Shown here: positions 33,036 to 44,150 of the stretch, piece by piece
Numbering within the stretch: position 1 is the stretch's first letter
Layout: each line of letters opens with the position of its first letter
Source of the DNA: Steinernema hermaphroditum
Taxonomy: Eukaryota; Nematoda; Chromadorea; Rhabditida; Steinernematidae
Reading direction: 5' to 3'
Length of the DNA: 64,000 bases
Assembly (NCBI GenBank): GCA_030435675.1
Contig: CM059623.1
Coordinates: 12,184,092 to 12,248,091, forward strand
The notes under the pieces: generated by a model
What the model was told of the DNA's origin: nothing
Database searches by the model: none
Seen by the model: the letters and a program-made list of their open reading frames with translations, nothing else
Translations under genes and position numbers: made by a program

Positions 33036-35462
33036 TTACACACGTTTCTTAGCATACTTCAAACAACTGGAACGGCGACTATCAGGCTGATTGAGCCACA
33101 GCGGATCCGTGCGCGCTATGTTTTTAACCATGAGTTTATAGTTGCTTACCTTCTGTCTTGTATAGTATTTAACAATACTGTCAATTCTTAAGCGACTAAT
33201 CATATGCGAGTATGGGTGGTTAGGCGAAGAAAGTAGTGCCCACAATAACCGCTTGAAAGAGGCTTTTAAAAATTCTAGTGTTTCACGTCTATTATCCCAG
33301 TACCAGGCCTCAATCGATCTCAGAAACATTGGTATCACAAAATTCACAACCAGTTGGCCACGCACTTCGTCGCTAATGTTCGGATTTGCCAATTGCTCCC
33401 TGTTATGATGATAGGCTGACCACGCATCGACAACCCTCTGGCGAATGTTGCGCTCAGGTTCGCGCGTTTCAGTGAAAATAATATGGTCAAAAACAAAGTA
33501 TTCGGAAGTAGGAATGGTGCGGTCATCGACTTTTACTTCACAGCCACTTTTACAGTATTTGTTTTTCCAAATTTTGGAATTTGGAACAGCTATCGATAAA
33601 CCAACAGCGGAGGCCGAGCGGTGATAGGCTTCGACAATGCCATTTAATTCCATTTTTTCATTCCTAAAATTTGACAGAAAAACCACATCTGAACCGCTCT
33701 GTAAAAAAGTGGGCCAATTGTTAACCGTCCTAAAATTAGTTGTGTTTGCTGTAAATTCGTGGTCTAGAATTTTCTCCATTGCCACACTTATAAGAAAGTC
33801 AGTTAGATCATCAATAAATAGGGACCTGCGTCTTATGTAAACATATCCAGAATCAGTTGTGACAACAGCCTCCTGCGTGCGCGACCATTCCATGAGAATC
33901 GAAAGGTGCTGACAGTCAATTGCCTGTAGCAGTAAGGACCAGTTTTCGACCTCACTACTTATGTAAGCAGCAATTAACGGACGGTTATAGTATGTGCAGT
34001 CTAACTTAATGCTTTGCAAGGTGACAGCACTAAAAAGATTGGGATTATCGCGTCTTTTCTTCAGTCTTTCCAATAAGACGCGTTGGAAAAGTTGTGAAAA
34101 TATGCTAAGTTGGGGGACAAACTTATAATGGCTTATGTTTCGGACATCGATTTGGTCAAAAATGACGTGCGCATCAATAATTGTCCAATCATCGGGCACA
34201 GTCATTTGACTAACAAATTGAGAAAACAGCTGAGCCAGTATTGTGGACAGTCGTTTTCCAGCCATTTTCAAAATTCCAAACGAAATTCCCTCTGGCCCTG
34301 CTGCACTTAGTTCTGCTTCTCTCAATGAAGCCAGGGCACTTCTGATCTCCTTTTTGTCGAACGTCACCTCACGTCTCTGTACATAATACAGAACCAATTC
34401 CGGAATCATGTGATCAAAGTGATCCTTCACGTATAAAAACTTTTGGCCGTTGTCTCCAAATCTGTGAAAATGTTTGTTGCACAGTTCTTCTAAGGAGCTA
34501 CTTCTTAGCTGAGAAACCATGACAACATTTCTACAAGATGAGGGGTCGTTTACCTCCGCCACCTTCAAAGCCCTACGAATCTTAAGGATCATTTTTGCGT
34601 AGTCGAGCTGAACGTCGCAGCAGCTCGAATACTTCAAGTTTTTTAACTGTTCGACTAAAACGTCTTTATTATAGAATTTCACATTTGCTACTGGACGACT
34701 ACCGGGAATAGAAACGTCACAAACGATTGGCCTGTGGTCGCTAAATTTCTTCCCATTATAAGTGTATGTTTTATCGAAAGGGCGATAGTGCGATACAATT
34801 TCCAAACTTCTTGTCAAAAAGTAGTCGTACTCGTACTTCTGCCTTCCAGGAGATTCATATGTCCACCGATCCCTGGTGCGATAAAAAGTGTTCAGTATTT
34901 TTAAATTTTGTTCAATGGCAAATTCCAAAAGCATGGTCCCGCGTGAAAGTGGATCTTTCTCTATATCCATTCCGTATTCCCCCGTTACAGATGGTAGAGG
35001 GTGATCCTGCTTACCTATGCGGGCGTTCATGTCGCCTCCAATTAGAATGTAGTCATGATCGATTGAACTTATGAGATTTCGAAGCGTGTTGTAAAAGATT
35101 TCGATATCGTCTGAGTATTTTTTATCGGCTGTTGGGGAATAAACTTGAATAAACAGAAAACGTACTCCACTCTTAAACTGAAAGAGCACGTAGCCTATTC
35201 TACCTAATAGACCTCCCCTTTTCACTACATACCTTCTCAAGCTTTTTTCAACAATAACAGCTATCCCTCCTGTGTTATTAATAGCTTCCCGAACGAACAC
35301 ATCCGCGAAATTATATGTCATTTCGTAGGTCTTTTTGGCTTTTACCTCACACAAACCTATCAACTTAAATTGATCTTTTATAATTTGCAGTGCCAAATTT
35401 CCTAACTTTCCATCGCTCGAAGCGTCGCGGCAGTTAAAACTCATGAGCTTAAATTTTTCCAT
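33036..35462 (-). CDS. AP-endonuclease plus catalytically dead RT-like protein (LINE-derived)
   Basis: 808 codons, no stop or frameshift. Residues ~1-245 form an endonuclease/exonuclease/phosphatase domain with its catalytic set present: Asn in MSFNC, Glu in LCEVKAK, Tyr in VYSPT, Asp/Asn in GGDMNA, Asp in YEYDYFLT, and Asp-His in FSDHRPIV. Residues ~385-640 align with RTE/CR1-type reverse transcriptase (AAGPEGISFGILKMAGKRL, VPDDW, then the IPMFLRSIEAWYW thumb block). However, the motifs that hold the catalytic aspartates are replaced: FIDLKKAFD-type by AYISSEVEN, RQGD-type by RRRSLF, and FADD-type by QSGSD. Either an old element whose ORF happens to be open, or a retained host gene keeping nuclease activity. 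No poly(A) tail or target duplication was seen. Confidence 0.8.
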   Translation of the reverse strand: MEKFKLMSFNCRDASSDGKLGNLALQIIKDQFKLIGLCEVKAKKTYEMTYNFADVFVREAINNTGGIAVIVEKSLRRYVVKRGGLLGRIGYVLFQFKSGVRFLFIQVYSPTADKKYSDDIEIFYNTLRNLISSIDHDYILIGGDMNARIGKQDHPLPSVTGEYGMDIEKDPLSRGTMLLEFAIEQNLKILNTFYRTRDRWTYESPGRQKYEYDYFLTRSLEIVSHYRPFDKTYTYNGKKFSDHRPIVCDVSIPGSRPVANVKFYNKDVLVEQLKNLKYSSCCDVQLDYAKMILKIRRALKVAEVNDPSSCRNVVMVSQLRSSSLEELCNKHFHRFGDNGQKFLYVKDHFDHMIPELVLYYVQRREVTFDKKEIRSALASLREAELSAAGPEGISFGILKMAGKRLSTILAQLFSQFVSQMTVPDDWTIIDAHVIFDQIDVRNISHYKFVPQLSIFSQLFQRVLLERLKKRRDNPNLFSAVTLQSIKLDCTYYNRPLIAAYISSEVENWSLLLQAIDCQHLSILMEWSRTQEAVVTTDSGYVYIRRRSLFIDDLTDFLISVAMEKILDHEFTANTTNFRTVNNWPTFLQSGSDVVFLSNFRNEKMELNGIVEAYHRSASAVGLSIAVPNSKIWKNKYCKSGCEVKVDDRTIPTSEYFVFDHIIFTETREPERNIRQRVVDAWSAYHHNREQLANPNISDEVRGQLVVNFVIPMFLRSIEAWYWDNRRETLEFLKASFKRLLWALLSSPNHPYSHMISRLRIDSIVKYYTRQKVSNYKLMVKNIARTDPLWLNQPDSRRSSCLKYAKKRV

Positions 35463-36280
35463 CGCTTTTCTCTCTTCTTTCTTTCACCTAGTTCCTGACC
35501 AGATAATAAAATGCAGTGCAGCACCTGCAGTGGTACGATTATACGAACAATAGTATTCCAAAGCAGTCGTTGACGAAATCTGAAAAAATGGTGAATAAAT
35601 GTTTACATTTTCAAATAAATAAAAAGACAACTTATCGCACGACAAGCGCCAAACTGTGCAGGGTGATTGAAAAATAGAGCTACGCGATATTCTCTGAACA
35701 GAGTAGCAAGTGTTCTCCAACTTTCAAAATTTCTTGCATGTAAACGTTTTGCTAACTCGAACGTTTACAATTGGTTTAGTATTTCTGCAAACTTATTAAA
35801 GTTCTGCGTAACTTCGCCCAAATCACTCTCACAGTATGTTACAACGGTTCATTCTATCTTTATTTGGGTGTATTGAGCTCAAAGTAGACGTTAGCGCAAA
35901 AATGTATCAATTAGCACGAGGTGCAACTTTGAACACACCTTGTTAACGCAAAACGGTTTCTGAGTAGTCCAACTGCTTCCAAAAACATCTACTTGCTCTT
36001 CGTGGACATTTTTCTGTATTCGAATAACGCCTATTTTAAATCGTAGTGACCCAACAACAATGCAACAAGAGGATATCTCCTAATATCTCAACTCACGCCA
36101 GAATTTACGAAACACAACATGATTATGCTTACAATGAAGCTACAACATTAGCAGACAAGTTATTTAGAGTACAACAACCTACACTGCTAACGGACTGCCA
36201 TAAGGTCTAGTTCAGGAAATGATCTCAATGCGAACATCCGCACTGTATAAACACTAAACACTATTAAAGTATCTTTCACA
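35463..36280. other. Non-coding stretch upstream of the LINE-derived ORF
   Basis: No gene seen. A mariner-like CAGGGTGATTGAAAAATAG word occurs at about 35,659. Confidence 0.4.
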
Positions 36281-36545
36281 AGGTCGCCGTCACCGGCGCC
36301 GTCGCCGTCACCGGCACCGTTTTGTGTTCACGTTGCCACCGGCGCCGTCTCCGTCTCCGTCACCGTCACCGTCACCGTCACCGTCACCGTTTTGTGTTCA
36401 CGTTGCCACCGGCGCCGTCTCCGTCTCCGTCTCCGTCTCCGTCTCCGTCGCCGTCACCGCCGTCACCGTCACCGGCACCGTCTTGTATGTGAAAAGGCGC
36501 CGGCGCCGGTGGCAACGTGAACACAGAACGGTGACGGCGCCTGTA
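36281..36545. repeat. CCGTCA/CCGTCT hexanucleotide array with inverted arm
   Basis: Runs of CCGTCA and CCGTCT hexamers alternate with two copies of a unit containing TTTTGTGTTCACGTTGCC. An inverted copy of that unit (GGTGGCAACGTGAACACAGAA) lies at about 36,507-36,527, so the array can fold into a large hairpin. Non-coding, although one frame reads as Pro-Ser repeats. Confidence 0.85.
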
Positions 36546-36627
36546 AGGGCACCTTGTGAAAGAGCCATAAAAAAATCTTGTCAGGTATTAACCAGAAATA
36601 AAAAGATAGCAGTGAAATTATTCTATT

Positions 36628-36850
36628 GGGTTGATGCATTGAAAATGAGCCATTTGGTAAACATCCTTTAATTTCGCCATGTGTACCGATAGGGCATAAT
36701 TGATAGGCGCGTTGTTTAGTACAGCGAACTCTCACTCCACATTATGATTCGCCGCTTGTCCACTGCATTCCTCTTGCTGTTGCAGGTCTATTCTGTCTTG
36801 ACGGTCATTTTTTGGCACCTCGAGATGGCGAAATGCTAAGTCATGTGCGG
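36628..36850 (-). repeat. Dispersed repeat family C copy
   Basis: Reverse complement carries CATTTCGCCATCTCGAGGTG, followed by an AT-rich body ending ATGCATCAACCCAATAG. Other copies at 53,333-53,545 and 55,728-55,935. Confidence 0.7.
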
Positions 36851-36954
36851 GCTTCCTATGGTATTAATTGTGTTATGGACGCTGACTGCTTTTAATCACG
36901 TACATCCTTGGGTCTAACCTACTGAACGCACCTATCGATGTGTTCGTCATATAT

Positions 36955-37385
36955 CAGAAAGTGACGCAGTCTAAAAAATATGGCCTTCTCGGATCACCAT
37001 GTTCTGTTAACTCCAACGTTTCCAATTGGTTGAGTATTATAACAGGCAACAAAGGTATGCATTAGGTAGCTATCACTCATAGCTACCATGCCCACATAGT
37101 GACTCCACGAGCTCATTTCAACTTTAATGAAACAAAGGCCACAAGTGGAAAAAATGACCCTTAGATTCCCGAAAAGTACCACTGCCCGAGATCTCACATT
37201 TTCAAGCTGACCTCCAGAATGGCTCTTCGTTTTGAGCTGATAGACTGTGCTTTGCACATTCATATAGCACACTCATAGCTCTATCTTACTGTCATAAGTG
37301 TTAATCAATAAGCGACGATATCGGAGGAAATCACTTAGAATAAGGCAAAAAGGTCGAAAATTGGACCAAAACATTTTTCGACCCC
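36955..37385 (+). repeat. Dispersed repeat family D copy
   Basis: Edges match the inverse of 47,595-47,885 (TCGGATCACCATGTTCTG near one side, GGTCGAAAATTGGAC near the other). No coding content recognised. Confidence 0.6.
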
Positions 37386-37959
37386 AAACCCCTTGTGTTC
37401 TATGAACCAGAGATCCGGCTCTTGTCCCCGAAGTGGGCCGAAGTTGTTGATGCTAAAGGCGAATACCTTGATTAGGTTGTGTGCCTTTTTGGTAATAAAT
37501 ATCTACTTTCGAAAAGGCTCATTTATTATGCATCAACCCAATAGAAACATTGAACAAGCAGAGACATGGACAAGCAGGGAGCACAGGAAAGAAGTTATTG
37601 AACAAATGTGTTTTTCTGAAGCAACTGATAAGGCAGAAGTGAAGGCAGATCGCATCTACTACATACAGCAGAATCGATCAGTACTAAATAAAGCCAAGGC
37701 AATGGTACTCTGTCCGTCCTCAAAACGCGCGTCTGAACTTTACGGATGGTCCCACCACGAAGAGTCTTTCTTCTTTTGTTTTCCGTTTTCGTGCGCCATG
37801 CGCGCGTTGTGTGCTAAAGCACGATTTTCGCAAATGGGTTTCGTTCACGTCTTTTGCCTGCAATTCCTGAGTGTTTTTGTCTCATAAAACTCGGACTCCT
37901 CTCTCCGAAGCAGATGCGAACTCAGAAGCGTCCGCTGTGCAGCAAACGCCCGCGAAGAA

Positions 37960-38115
37960 GATGTTCCGTCGCCATTTCCGAAGTTTCGCCGATTCCCAGA
38001 TGCCCCGTGAAGCGCGCCGTCTACGACCGGTTCGACACCACCGCTACGCCAGGATTGTCTATTTTTTCGGTGTCCTGCAAGGCGCAAAGCCTTTGATTCG
38101 GGAAATAAAGTAAAG
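37960..38115 (-). repeat. Dispersed repeat family A copy, inverted
   Basis: Reverse complement matches about 445-680: AATCAAAGGCTTTGCGCCTTGC palindrome region, AATAGACAA core, then CACGGGGCATCTGGGAATCG. No gene is seen in the flanking 37,386-37,959 or 38,116-38,470. Confidence 0.75.
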
Positions 38116-38470
38116 TAAAGCAAAACTCACGAAACAAAATTCGCACGAAATTTTTCGTGATAGAGTTTGAAAATTTTAGTGAGCAATACAGTATGGTTTT
38201 CTATGCAATGTTACCGACGCTCGCCAGTGCGTACTCATCTGCGACGTCGTACTGTTACCCTGCGTTCTCGCACAAAATACAAAAAGAAGCTCTTTGTCAC
38301 AAGATAAAGAACCGAAAAATACATGAAGCGTAGGCTTCCACCATGAAGGTTCCCGGGTAGTGTTTTGAACAGCGATTGCAGCTTTGGCGAAGCCAGCCCA
38401 AATACAATATTTTAGTCAAAAATAGAGGGCGGCGCGCATCGCGCGCGCAGCAAGCTGGTTATTTTATATA

Positions 38471-40138
38471 CAGTGGCGAGCATAGAAATAGCCGCACCCC
38501 CCACATAAAGTTTCAACTGCCGATTTACCCTAAATTTTCAAATATAGGCTCTAAACCAAGGGTACTGCCAGATGTAGAATTTATCAAGCAATAAGGTGGT
38601 GTTGTTTATTTTCCGTCCAGGACCCGGTGCGCCGCCAGGAAATGTAATACATTCGGCCGACTCAGATTTGGCGCGGTCACAGAAATAGCCGCACCCGGAG
38701 TTCCACTACTTTCTACGTGTTTTTTGGCGAATTTTTTGCGTTTTGTTGTTTTATTCGTTATATCACGTTACTCCTGCTGTCATTCGGGCACTTAATTCAT
38801 CTAGAGCATAGGAAAAAGTTAACATGCCACGCCCCAAAAGAGTACCTATGACGATATCCTGAAGAATGAGAATAATTTCCGGGGAATAATCGCCGAGAAA
38901 CTGCGAATCTCGAAATGGGTTATGTGAAACACTGTCAAGACGTTGTAGAAGCGCGGGGAAAACCTGGGAAATGCCGTAGGGAAGCGCAAGGCACGAAAAA
39001 GGGCCATCTGTTTCGATAGGAAGATTGTCCGGATCTCGAAAGCAGACCGAAAAAGGTCGTTTTTCTGCTGAGGTATCCAATTTCGATCGGGTTTTTTGGG
39101 ATGTGCGTGAGCGCGCAGGCTGTTCTACAACATTTAAATGAAATAGAAGTGACGGGATGCGTTCCTAGCAAAAAATCACACGTATCCAGAACAAATCGAC
39201 AAGCCCACATGGCTTTCGCCAAGCAGTACGTCGACTAGCGACACGCAGACAAGGCCAAATTACTGTTTTCACGGCCAAATTCAACTTTCATGGTCTAGTG
39301 TGGGTCGTAAGAACGTACGTTCGACGATGCCTAGGAGATAAATTCGATCCATAACATACGGCGGCCACAATCAAGCATGGCAGTGGTTCTGTAAGAGTGG
39401 GAGTTGGCATCCGGCGGTCCGGGATCCATCCGATTTTTCACATTAAAGGCGTTCTTGATGGTGAGAAGTTCGTGGATGACGTGGAAAGCGTATTTTAACC
39501 ACGCACATCCCAAAAAACCCGACCGAGATTGGATACCTCAGCAGAAAAACGACTTTTTTCGGTCTGCTTTCGAGATCCGGACGATCTTCCTATCGAAACA
39601 GATGGCCCTTTTTCGTGCCTTGCGCTTCCCTACGGCATTTACCAGGTTTTCCCCGCGCTTCTACAACGTCTTGACAGTGTTTCACATAACCCATTTCGAG
39701 ATTCGCAGTTTCTCGGCGATTATTCCCCGGAAATTATCCTCATTCTTCAGGATATCGTCATAGGTACTCTTTTGGGGCGTGGTATGTTAACTTTTTCCTA
39801 TGCTCTAGATGAATTAAGTGCCTGAATGACGGCAGGAGTAACGTTCTATAACGAATAAAACAACAGAACGCAAAAAACTCGCCAAAAAACACGTAGAAAG
39901 TAGTGGAACTCCGGGTGCGGCTATTTCTGTGACCGCGCCAAATCTGAGTCGGCCGAATGTATTACATTTCCTGGCGGCGAACTGGGTCCTGGACGGAAAA
40001 TAAACAACACCACCTTATTGCTTGATAAATTCTACATCTGGTAGTACCCTTGGTTTAGAGCCTATATTTGAAAATGTAGGGTAAATCGGCAGTTGAAACT
40101 TTATGTGGGGGGTGCGGCAATTTCTATGCTCGCCACTG
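38471..40138 (+). mobile_element. Foldback Tc1-like transposon with 639-bp inverted arms
   Basis: Left arm 38,471-39,109 and right arm 39,500-40,138 are inverted copies of each other, 639 bp each, with outer ends CAGTGGCGAGCATAGAAATAGCC. TA precedes the left end; AT, not TA, follows the right end. The left arm carries the transposase N-terminal helix-turn-helix (IIAEKLRISKWVM, RKARKRAICFDRKIVRISK) and so, inverted, does the right arm. The 390-bp centre holds the catalytic-region remnant. Confidence 0.88.
39200..39500 (+). pseudogene. Tc1-like transposase catalytic-region remnant
   Basis: Plus-strand reading gives MAFAKQYVD, AKLLFS, then IKHGSGSVRVGVGIRRSG and HIKGVLDGEKFVDDVE. These match the Tc1 blocks for the region around the second catalytic Asp (FAxxH, LFSDE, GGGSVMVWG, GxMxxxxY). 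In-frame stops and at least one frameshift break it. The C-terminal DDE part is replaced by the inverted arm. Confidence 0.75.
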
Positions 40139-40862
40139 ATGGTCGTTCGTCATAACAAAATGATTCCGGTAAAACCCGGGAGTGAAACGGTAGCACATGC
40201 TTGAGCCCAAGGAATAAACGGTGGCTACAACGCCCCCATCGATTTTGCCCAAACAGCAAACATTGTGTGTTTACATTATCGGCCATTTTTCCAATCAGTA
40301 CCCTCGACACTTGCACAGCCCTGGTCCAAACCTAATGTTGTGTTTTCAAATGAAATTTGTGGCATATTCTCGTGTAGGACTTTGGTATATCGTGTAGATA
40401 AAAAAGTCTCTTTGTGACAAATTTCCAAACGACGCGGAAGGGAAACAGCAATTGCGTCATATTCTCTGTGGTTTTTCTTATCGGCCAGGCATTAGTCGCT
40501 TTTCTGACTCATCAATGCTAATAATGGGCGGAAGAAACATTGATTATTGATTAGACTGCATCAAGAACCATATTCCTAAAGTCCCCTAGAAGCCGAAGAC
40601 AACGAAGATAAATGCTTGGCTTCTTGGAAACCCGATCGATCGTCACCGACACAAATGAAAAACCTTAGAAACCATAGCCAAATTCTATCTGGCAACCCTC
40701 CAACTGCAGCTGCACATTGGGAAGCCGGGGGCGCCGTGATTTACGGCACTCTGACTCACTATTTACTCAAAGCGTTTTCACCGAAAGGAGCGCCGCGACG
40801 CCGCAGAAGGGACGCCGCAGTTCCAATTTTGTATTCCCTTCGACGATCGATCCGACGCTCCG
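40139..40862. other. Upstream region of the MOLO1-type gene
   Basis: No gene seen. The ~130 bp before the ATG at 40,863 are GC-rich compared with the preceding AT-rich sequence and probably hold the promoter. Confidence 0.4.
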
Positions 40863-41786
40863 ATGGTTTCGCTCGTCGTTTCCGTCCTTTTTCTCGCGCT
40901 TTCTGCGAAATTAGGCAATGCGGAGGGTGGCTACCGGGACTGGAGTCCCGAGACCTTTCCGAACTCTATGCGAGACTTCCAGCTGTGTCGTGTGGATAAG
41001 CCCTCCTACGTGTGCGATCCGAACGGCCTTCTCGAAGCTGTCAATGGCAAAGCAGGTAAGTCACCGGAGTGCGGGCCTGCGTCAGATGAGTCTTCTAGGG
41101 ACTGCTGCCCTCGAGAACGCCCTCGAAGAGTTGAGGAACTCCACGAAGTGCGCCTGTCCTCAGATTGACCACAATGTATGCGACCTAATTCCTTACGGCT
41201 TCACTGCCTCTGTTGCCGTCGTCGAGCGCATGAAGTTGCCGCCCGGAAGAGAGTAAGTGGCCCGCGCTCCTCTCGTAGAACCTCCGTTTTTCATTTTTAG
41301 TGACGTTAACAGCCGGACAGAGGCGATCTTACAGTTCGCCGACGATCTCCGCATCCGCTTCCCCCGTGGCCAATGCTATGATGACCTTTTCATCGTGCTT
41401 TCGGCGAATGACTCCGCCGTGTGGACCTCAGTGGGACGCATCACCGAGCTCACCCTCAGACCCGAGATGGTCGACTCGATCACCGCCGTGGCCAGTATGT
41501 CGCCACTTCCCCGTCCCAAATGATCGTATTTCTTGCAGAGAAGTGGTTCCGCAAGGGAGAGTACACGAAAGGTCTCCAGTACATGGTGGACGCCTACGCC
41601 AAAGTGCTTCGAGGGGAAAAGATTACCATAACCGACCCCAATGGATGGTACTGGCCCATACCGCTGTGGTCGATCATCCTGGTGGCCGTCTGCCTCCTGG
41701 TCATCGTCCTCGGCTCTATTGGGCTCTGCATCAAGTGCTGCTGCTGCCGGAAGACCGACGGATACACTCTCGGACAGCGGCAATGA
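40863..41786 (+). CDS. MOLO1/TPM-domain single-pass membrane protein, 4 exons
   Basis: Exons 40863-41055, 41099-41252, 41301-41494, 41539-41786 (789 nt, 262 aa) with introns of 43, 48 and 44 bp and matching phases. A signal peptide (MVSLVVSVLFLALSAKLGNA) is followed by an extracellular TPM domain with DPNGLL, the CACP cysteine pair, YGFTASVAVVERM, a CYDDLFIVLS block and the KWFRKGEYTKGL helix. One transmembrane helix follows (WSIILVAVCLLVIVLGSIGL) with a CIKCCCC juxtamembrane run. C. elegans MOLO-1 of this family is an auxiliary subunit of levamisole-type acetylcholine receptors, so a role as a receptor accessory at muscle or neurons is likely. Which paralogue it is cannot be told. It converges on the mL50 gene. 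Confidence 0.88.
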
Positions 41787-42138
41787 TATTGTACAAATGA
41801 TTATTTAATTCTTGTTTTTGGTGAAGAAAACGTCGCATCACACGAAGTGGAACCACCTGCTTTGCCATATGCAACCAAGGATAGATCTCTCAGATAAAAC
41901 TAGGGTCTACGAATGCGTGCAGCGCGTAGCCAAGCAGGTTTATCGCTGCCCTATTGCGAAGCTGCTCGGCTTCAATGATACCTTGTACTAGAGCGGCTGC
42001 TCGTCCTCACAGCATCGCCTCAAGAGCAGCGTCACCACCGGCAACACTGTACAACCCCCGCAGAAGAAAGATAACATCAAATCCTCATCAAAAATCCACA
42101 TTTTCCCACTTATCCATCATAACAACAACAAAGCGGGC

Positions 42139-43105
42139 TCAAACCTCTCGAACGGGCGCTTTTTGGAAGGAATTCGACTTCAGTTTGTACTTCTTGTCAG
42201 TGAATGCATCCATCCTTTTCGCCACTTCTGGATCCCACGGCATATCCTTATCGACCTTTGTGTAGTCGAAGCTCATTTCTTCGTAATCAAACCATGCTTT
42301 TTTCGGGTTGAATTCTCTGTATATTCTCTTGTTGCGCAAACCGAAAACTTCGCCTCCAGTGCCGGGGAACGCCGTAACACCTGTAATGGAGTAATGATGA
42401 TCGTGGACGAATCTATTAACTCACCTCGATGAGGAGCTTGAGTGTCATTCGGGTGGAATCTAAGAGCATTTTCACGGATGCTCAGGTTTTCTGGCAGGCT
42501 GTCATCACGCGCCAACTCAGAATATTTCGTGATATTTTTCACTTCCTGACTGTAGAAATCGACCAGATCTTCGACCGTCTTTATCTTGTGCAGCTGGCAG
42601 TTGGGTACGTAATGTCCGAATTCATCTCCGAGCTTCTTCAGAACGTCAGCTTTGTGGCGTGCATCTTCCAATGACTTGCATTTGCAATACGCCTGAGTAG
42701 TGAGTCGCACACGTAGATCGACATCGGCTGGAGGTTTGTAGTTGTAAGTGAATTTGAGCAAGCTGAGGAGGCAAAAATAAGTGATGAAAAGAAGCAAGCT
42801 GGTTACCTTCTTGCCCGGATAGAATCCATATAGTTCTGGCCGAATTCGTCGTCGTGTACATCGCACAGCTTCACATCGCTCTTCGGCTTCTCCTCTTCCT
42901 TTCGTAGCAATGCCAACTTGCCCTTTAGCTTGTCCTGTAAAGCTCAAGCGTCATAGAGAATTCTGCTCTAGTTCCTCACCTGCTGTTCTCTGGAAAGTCC
43001 ACTCATCTCCGCACCGGCAGTTTCTGAGGTTTGTGATGAAGCCGCGCTTTTCGTGAAAGAAGAAAAGAGGCCTCGTCGAGCTGAGAGAACAAGTGAAGTT
43101 CGCAT
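42139..43105 (-). CDS. mrpl-50: Mitochondrial large ribosomal subunit protein mL50, 4 exons
   Basis: Exons 43105-42980, 42934-42807, 42762-42425, 42380-42139 (834 nt, 277 aa), phases consistent. The N-terminus is an Arg/Ser-rich mitochondrial presequence (MRTSLVLSARRGLFSSF). The core matches mL50: YKPPADVDLRVRL, SLEDARHKADVLKKLGDEFG, HYVPNCQLHKIKTVEDLVDF, LPENLSI. A C-terminal 80-residue exon rich in aromatic and charged residues goes beyond the vertebrate protein. A TTTTCAG acceptor lies 4 nt before the ATG, consistent with spliced-leader addition. It functions in the mitoribosome. Confidence 0.85.
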
Positions 43106-43117
43106 GGTCCTGAAAAC

Positions 43118-43800
43118 AAGAAATTGAAGAGAATGACAGAAGAACACCCATGCAGCCCGTCAAAAAAGCAAAAACAACGATAATGTAACGCGTCGGCCCG
43201 AGTAATGGTCTCAAAGAGTACCAGTCCGAAGTCGTTTCGGGCTCGATAGAATCATTGGGTCTGAGAAAGTTAATTCGCATGGGGGCGGGGCAAATCATGG
43301 AAGTTCGAGAAATTTGCTTAATTTCCACCGTTCCTTGAACGGTTTAAGTAGGATGTGTGGCGCTGAACATCGTGCGTGTAACTTGAATACTATTGCCAAT
43401 CGTAATTTGTTGAAATCTGAGTAAACGAGCCATTCGTCATTCGAAAGACCTAACCTGTCCTGACGCGTCAAGAATCGAACGACAGCGCGACTGAACCTGC
43501 TATTATACCTTGCATTTGCCGCGTGAGGGCTATCGCGTCGAGACCCAACAATTCCGCTCGTTCCTTCGATTCTACTAGACACGTTGACTGTCGAGAAACG
43601 TCTCCTGTCTTACCTTTCCTTCCGAGCCATTTGGTCTAACTGTCTGGAATTGACTGGTCGTATTTGTGAACATGTTGAAGTATGGAGTATGGAAAGCGCA
43701 CTTTAAGTGAACAATAAGATCAATAGCAATATTAATGCTAATCCCGATCATGCATTTCCAGAAGAAAACGTACTTTGTGTTCTTCTCCATTTACTCTTAA
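43118..43800 (-). other. Uncertain ORFs upstream of mrpl-50
   Basis: Two minus-strand frames with a hydrophobic stretch each (43,329-43,118: RYIIVVFAFLTGCMGVLLSF; 43,790-43,575: CMIGISINIAIDLIVHL) could be exons of a membrane protein. No splice chain joins them convincingly. Left as unassigned. Confidence 0.2.
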
Positions 43801-44150
43801 GACGTGAGAGCTTTTTCAGTTCCTCAAAGTTTATGGGAAGAAGTTAGCGCTATTTCATGACCGGTTATTAGAGCTGCGAGTGCATAGGTCTTCATATTTT
43901 CACTACCCACTACTACTTTCACTACTACTATTTTCACTATTTTCACTTCGCCACCCTGATCTCTGTTTTTGATTTGGCCTTCTTACGAGCTGCTTCAATA
44001 GTTTCAGGAATAGCTATTCCCAAGACAAACAGAACTTCCTAAGCGAGACAAAGTCTTCTTCTCAAGCCACTTCCTTTAAGGTGTTTTAAGGGGGCCCGGT
44101 TATGACCGAAAAAGTTTGACTATTGAGATAAAAGAGTTTCTTTGTGGAAA

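Noticed and set aside
36281..36545. CRISPR-like or coding repeat
   Set aside because: Hexamer array without spacers; the open frame is a by-product of the repeat; eukaryotic context.
37393..37887. 164-codon plus-strand ORF
   Set aside because: Includes the ATGCATCAACCCAATAG repeat tail and simple sequence; no recognisable domain.
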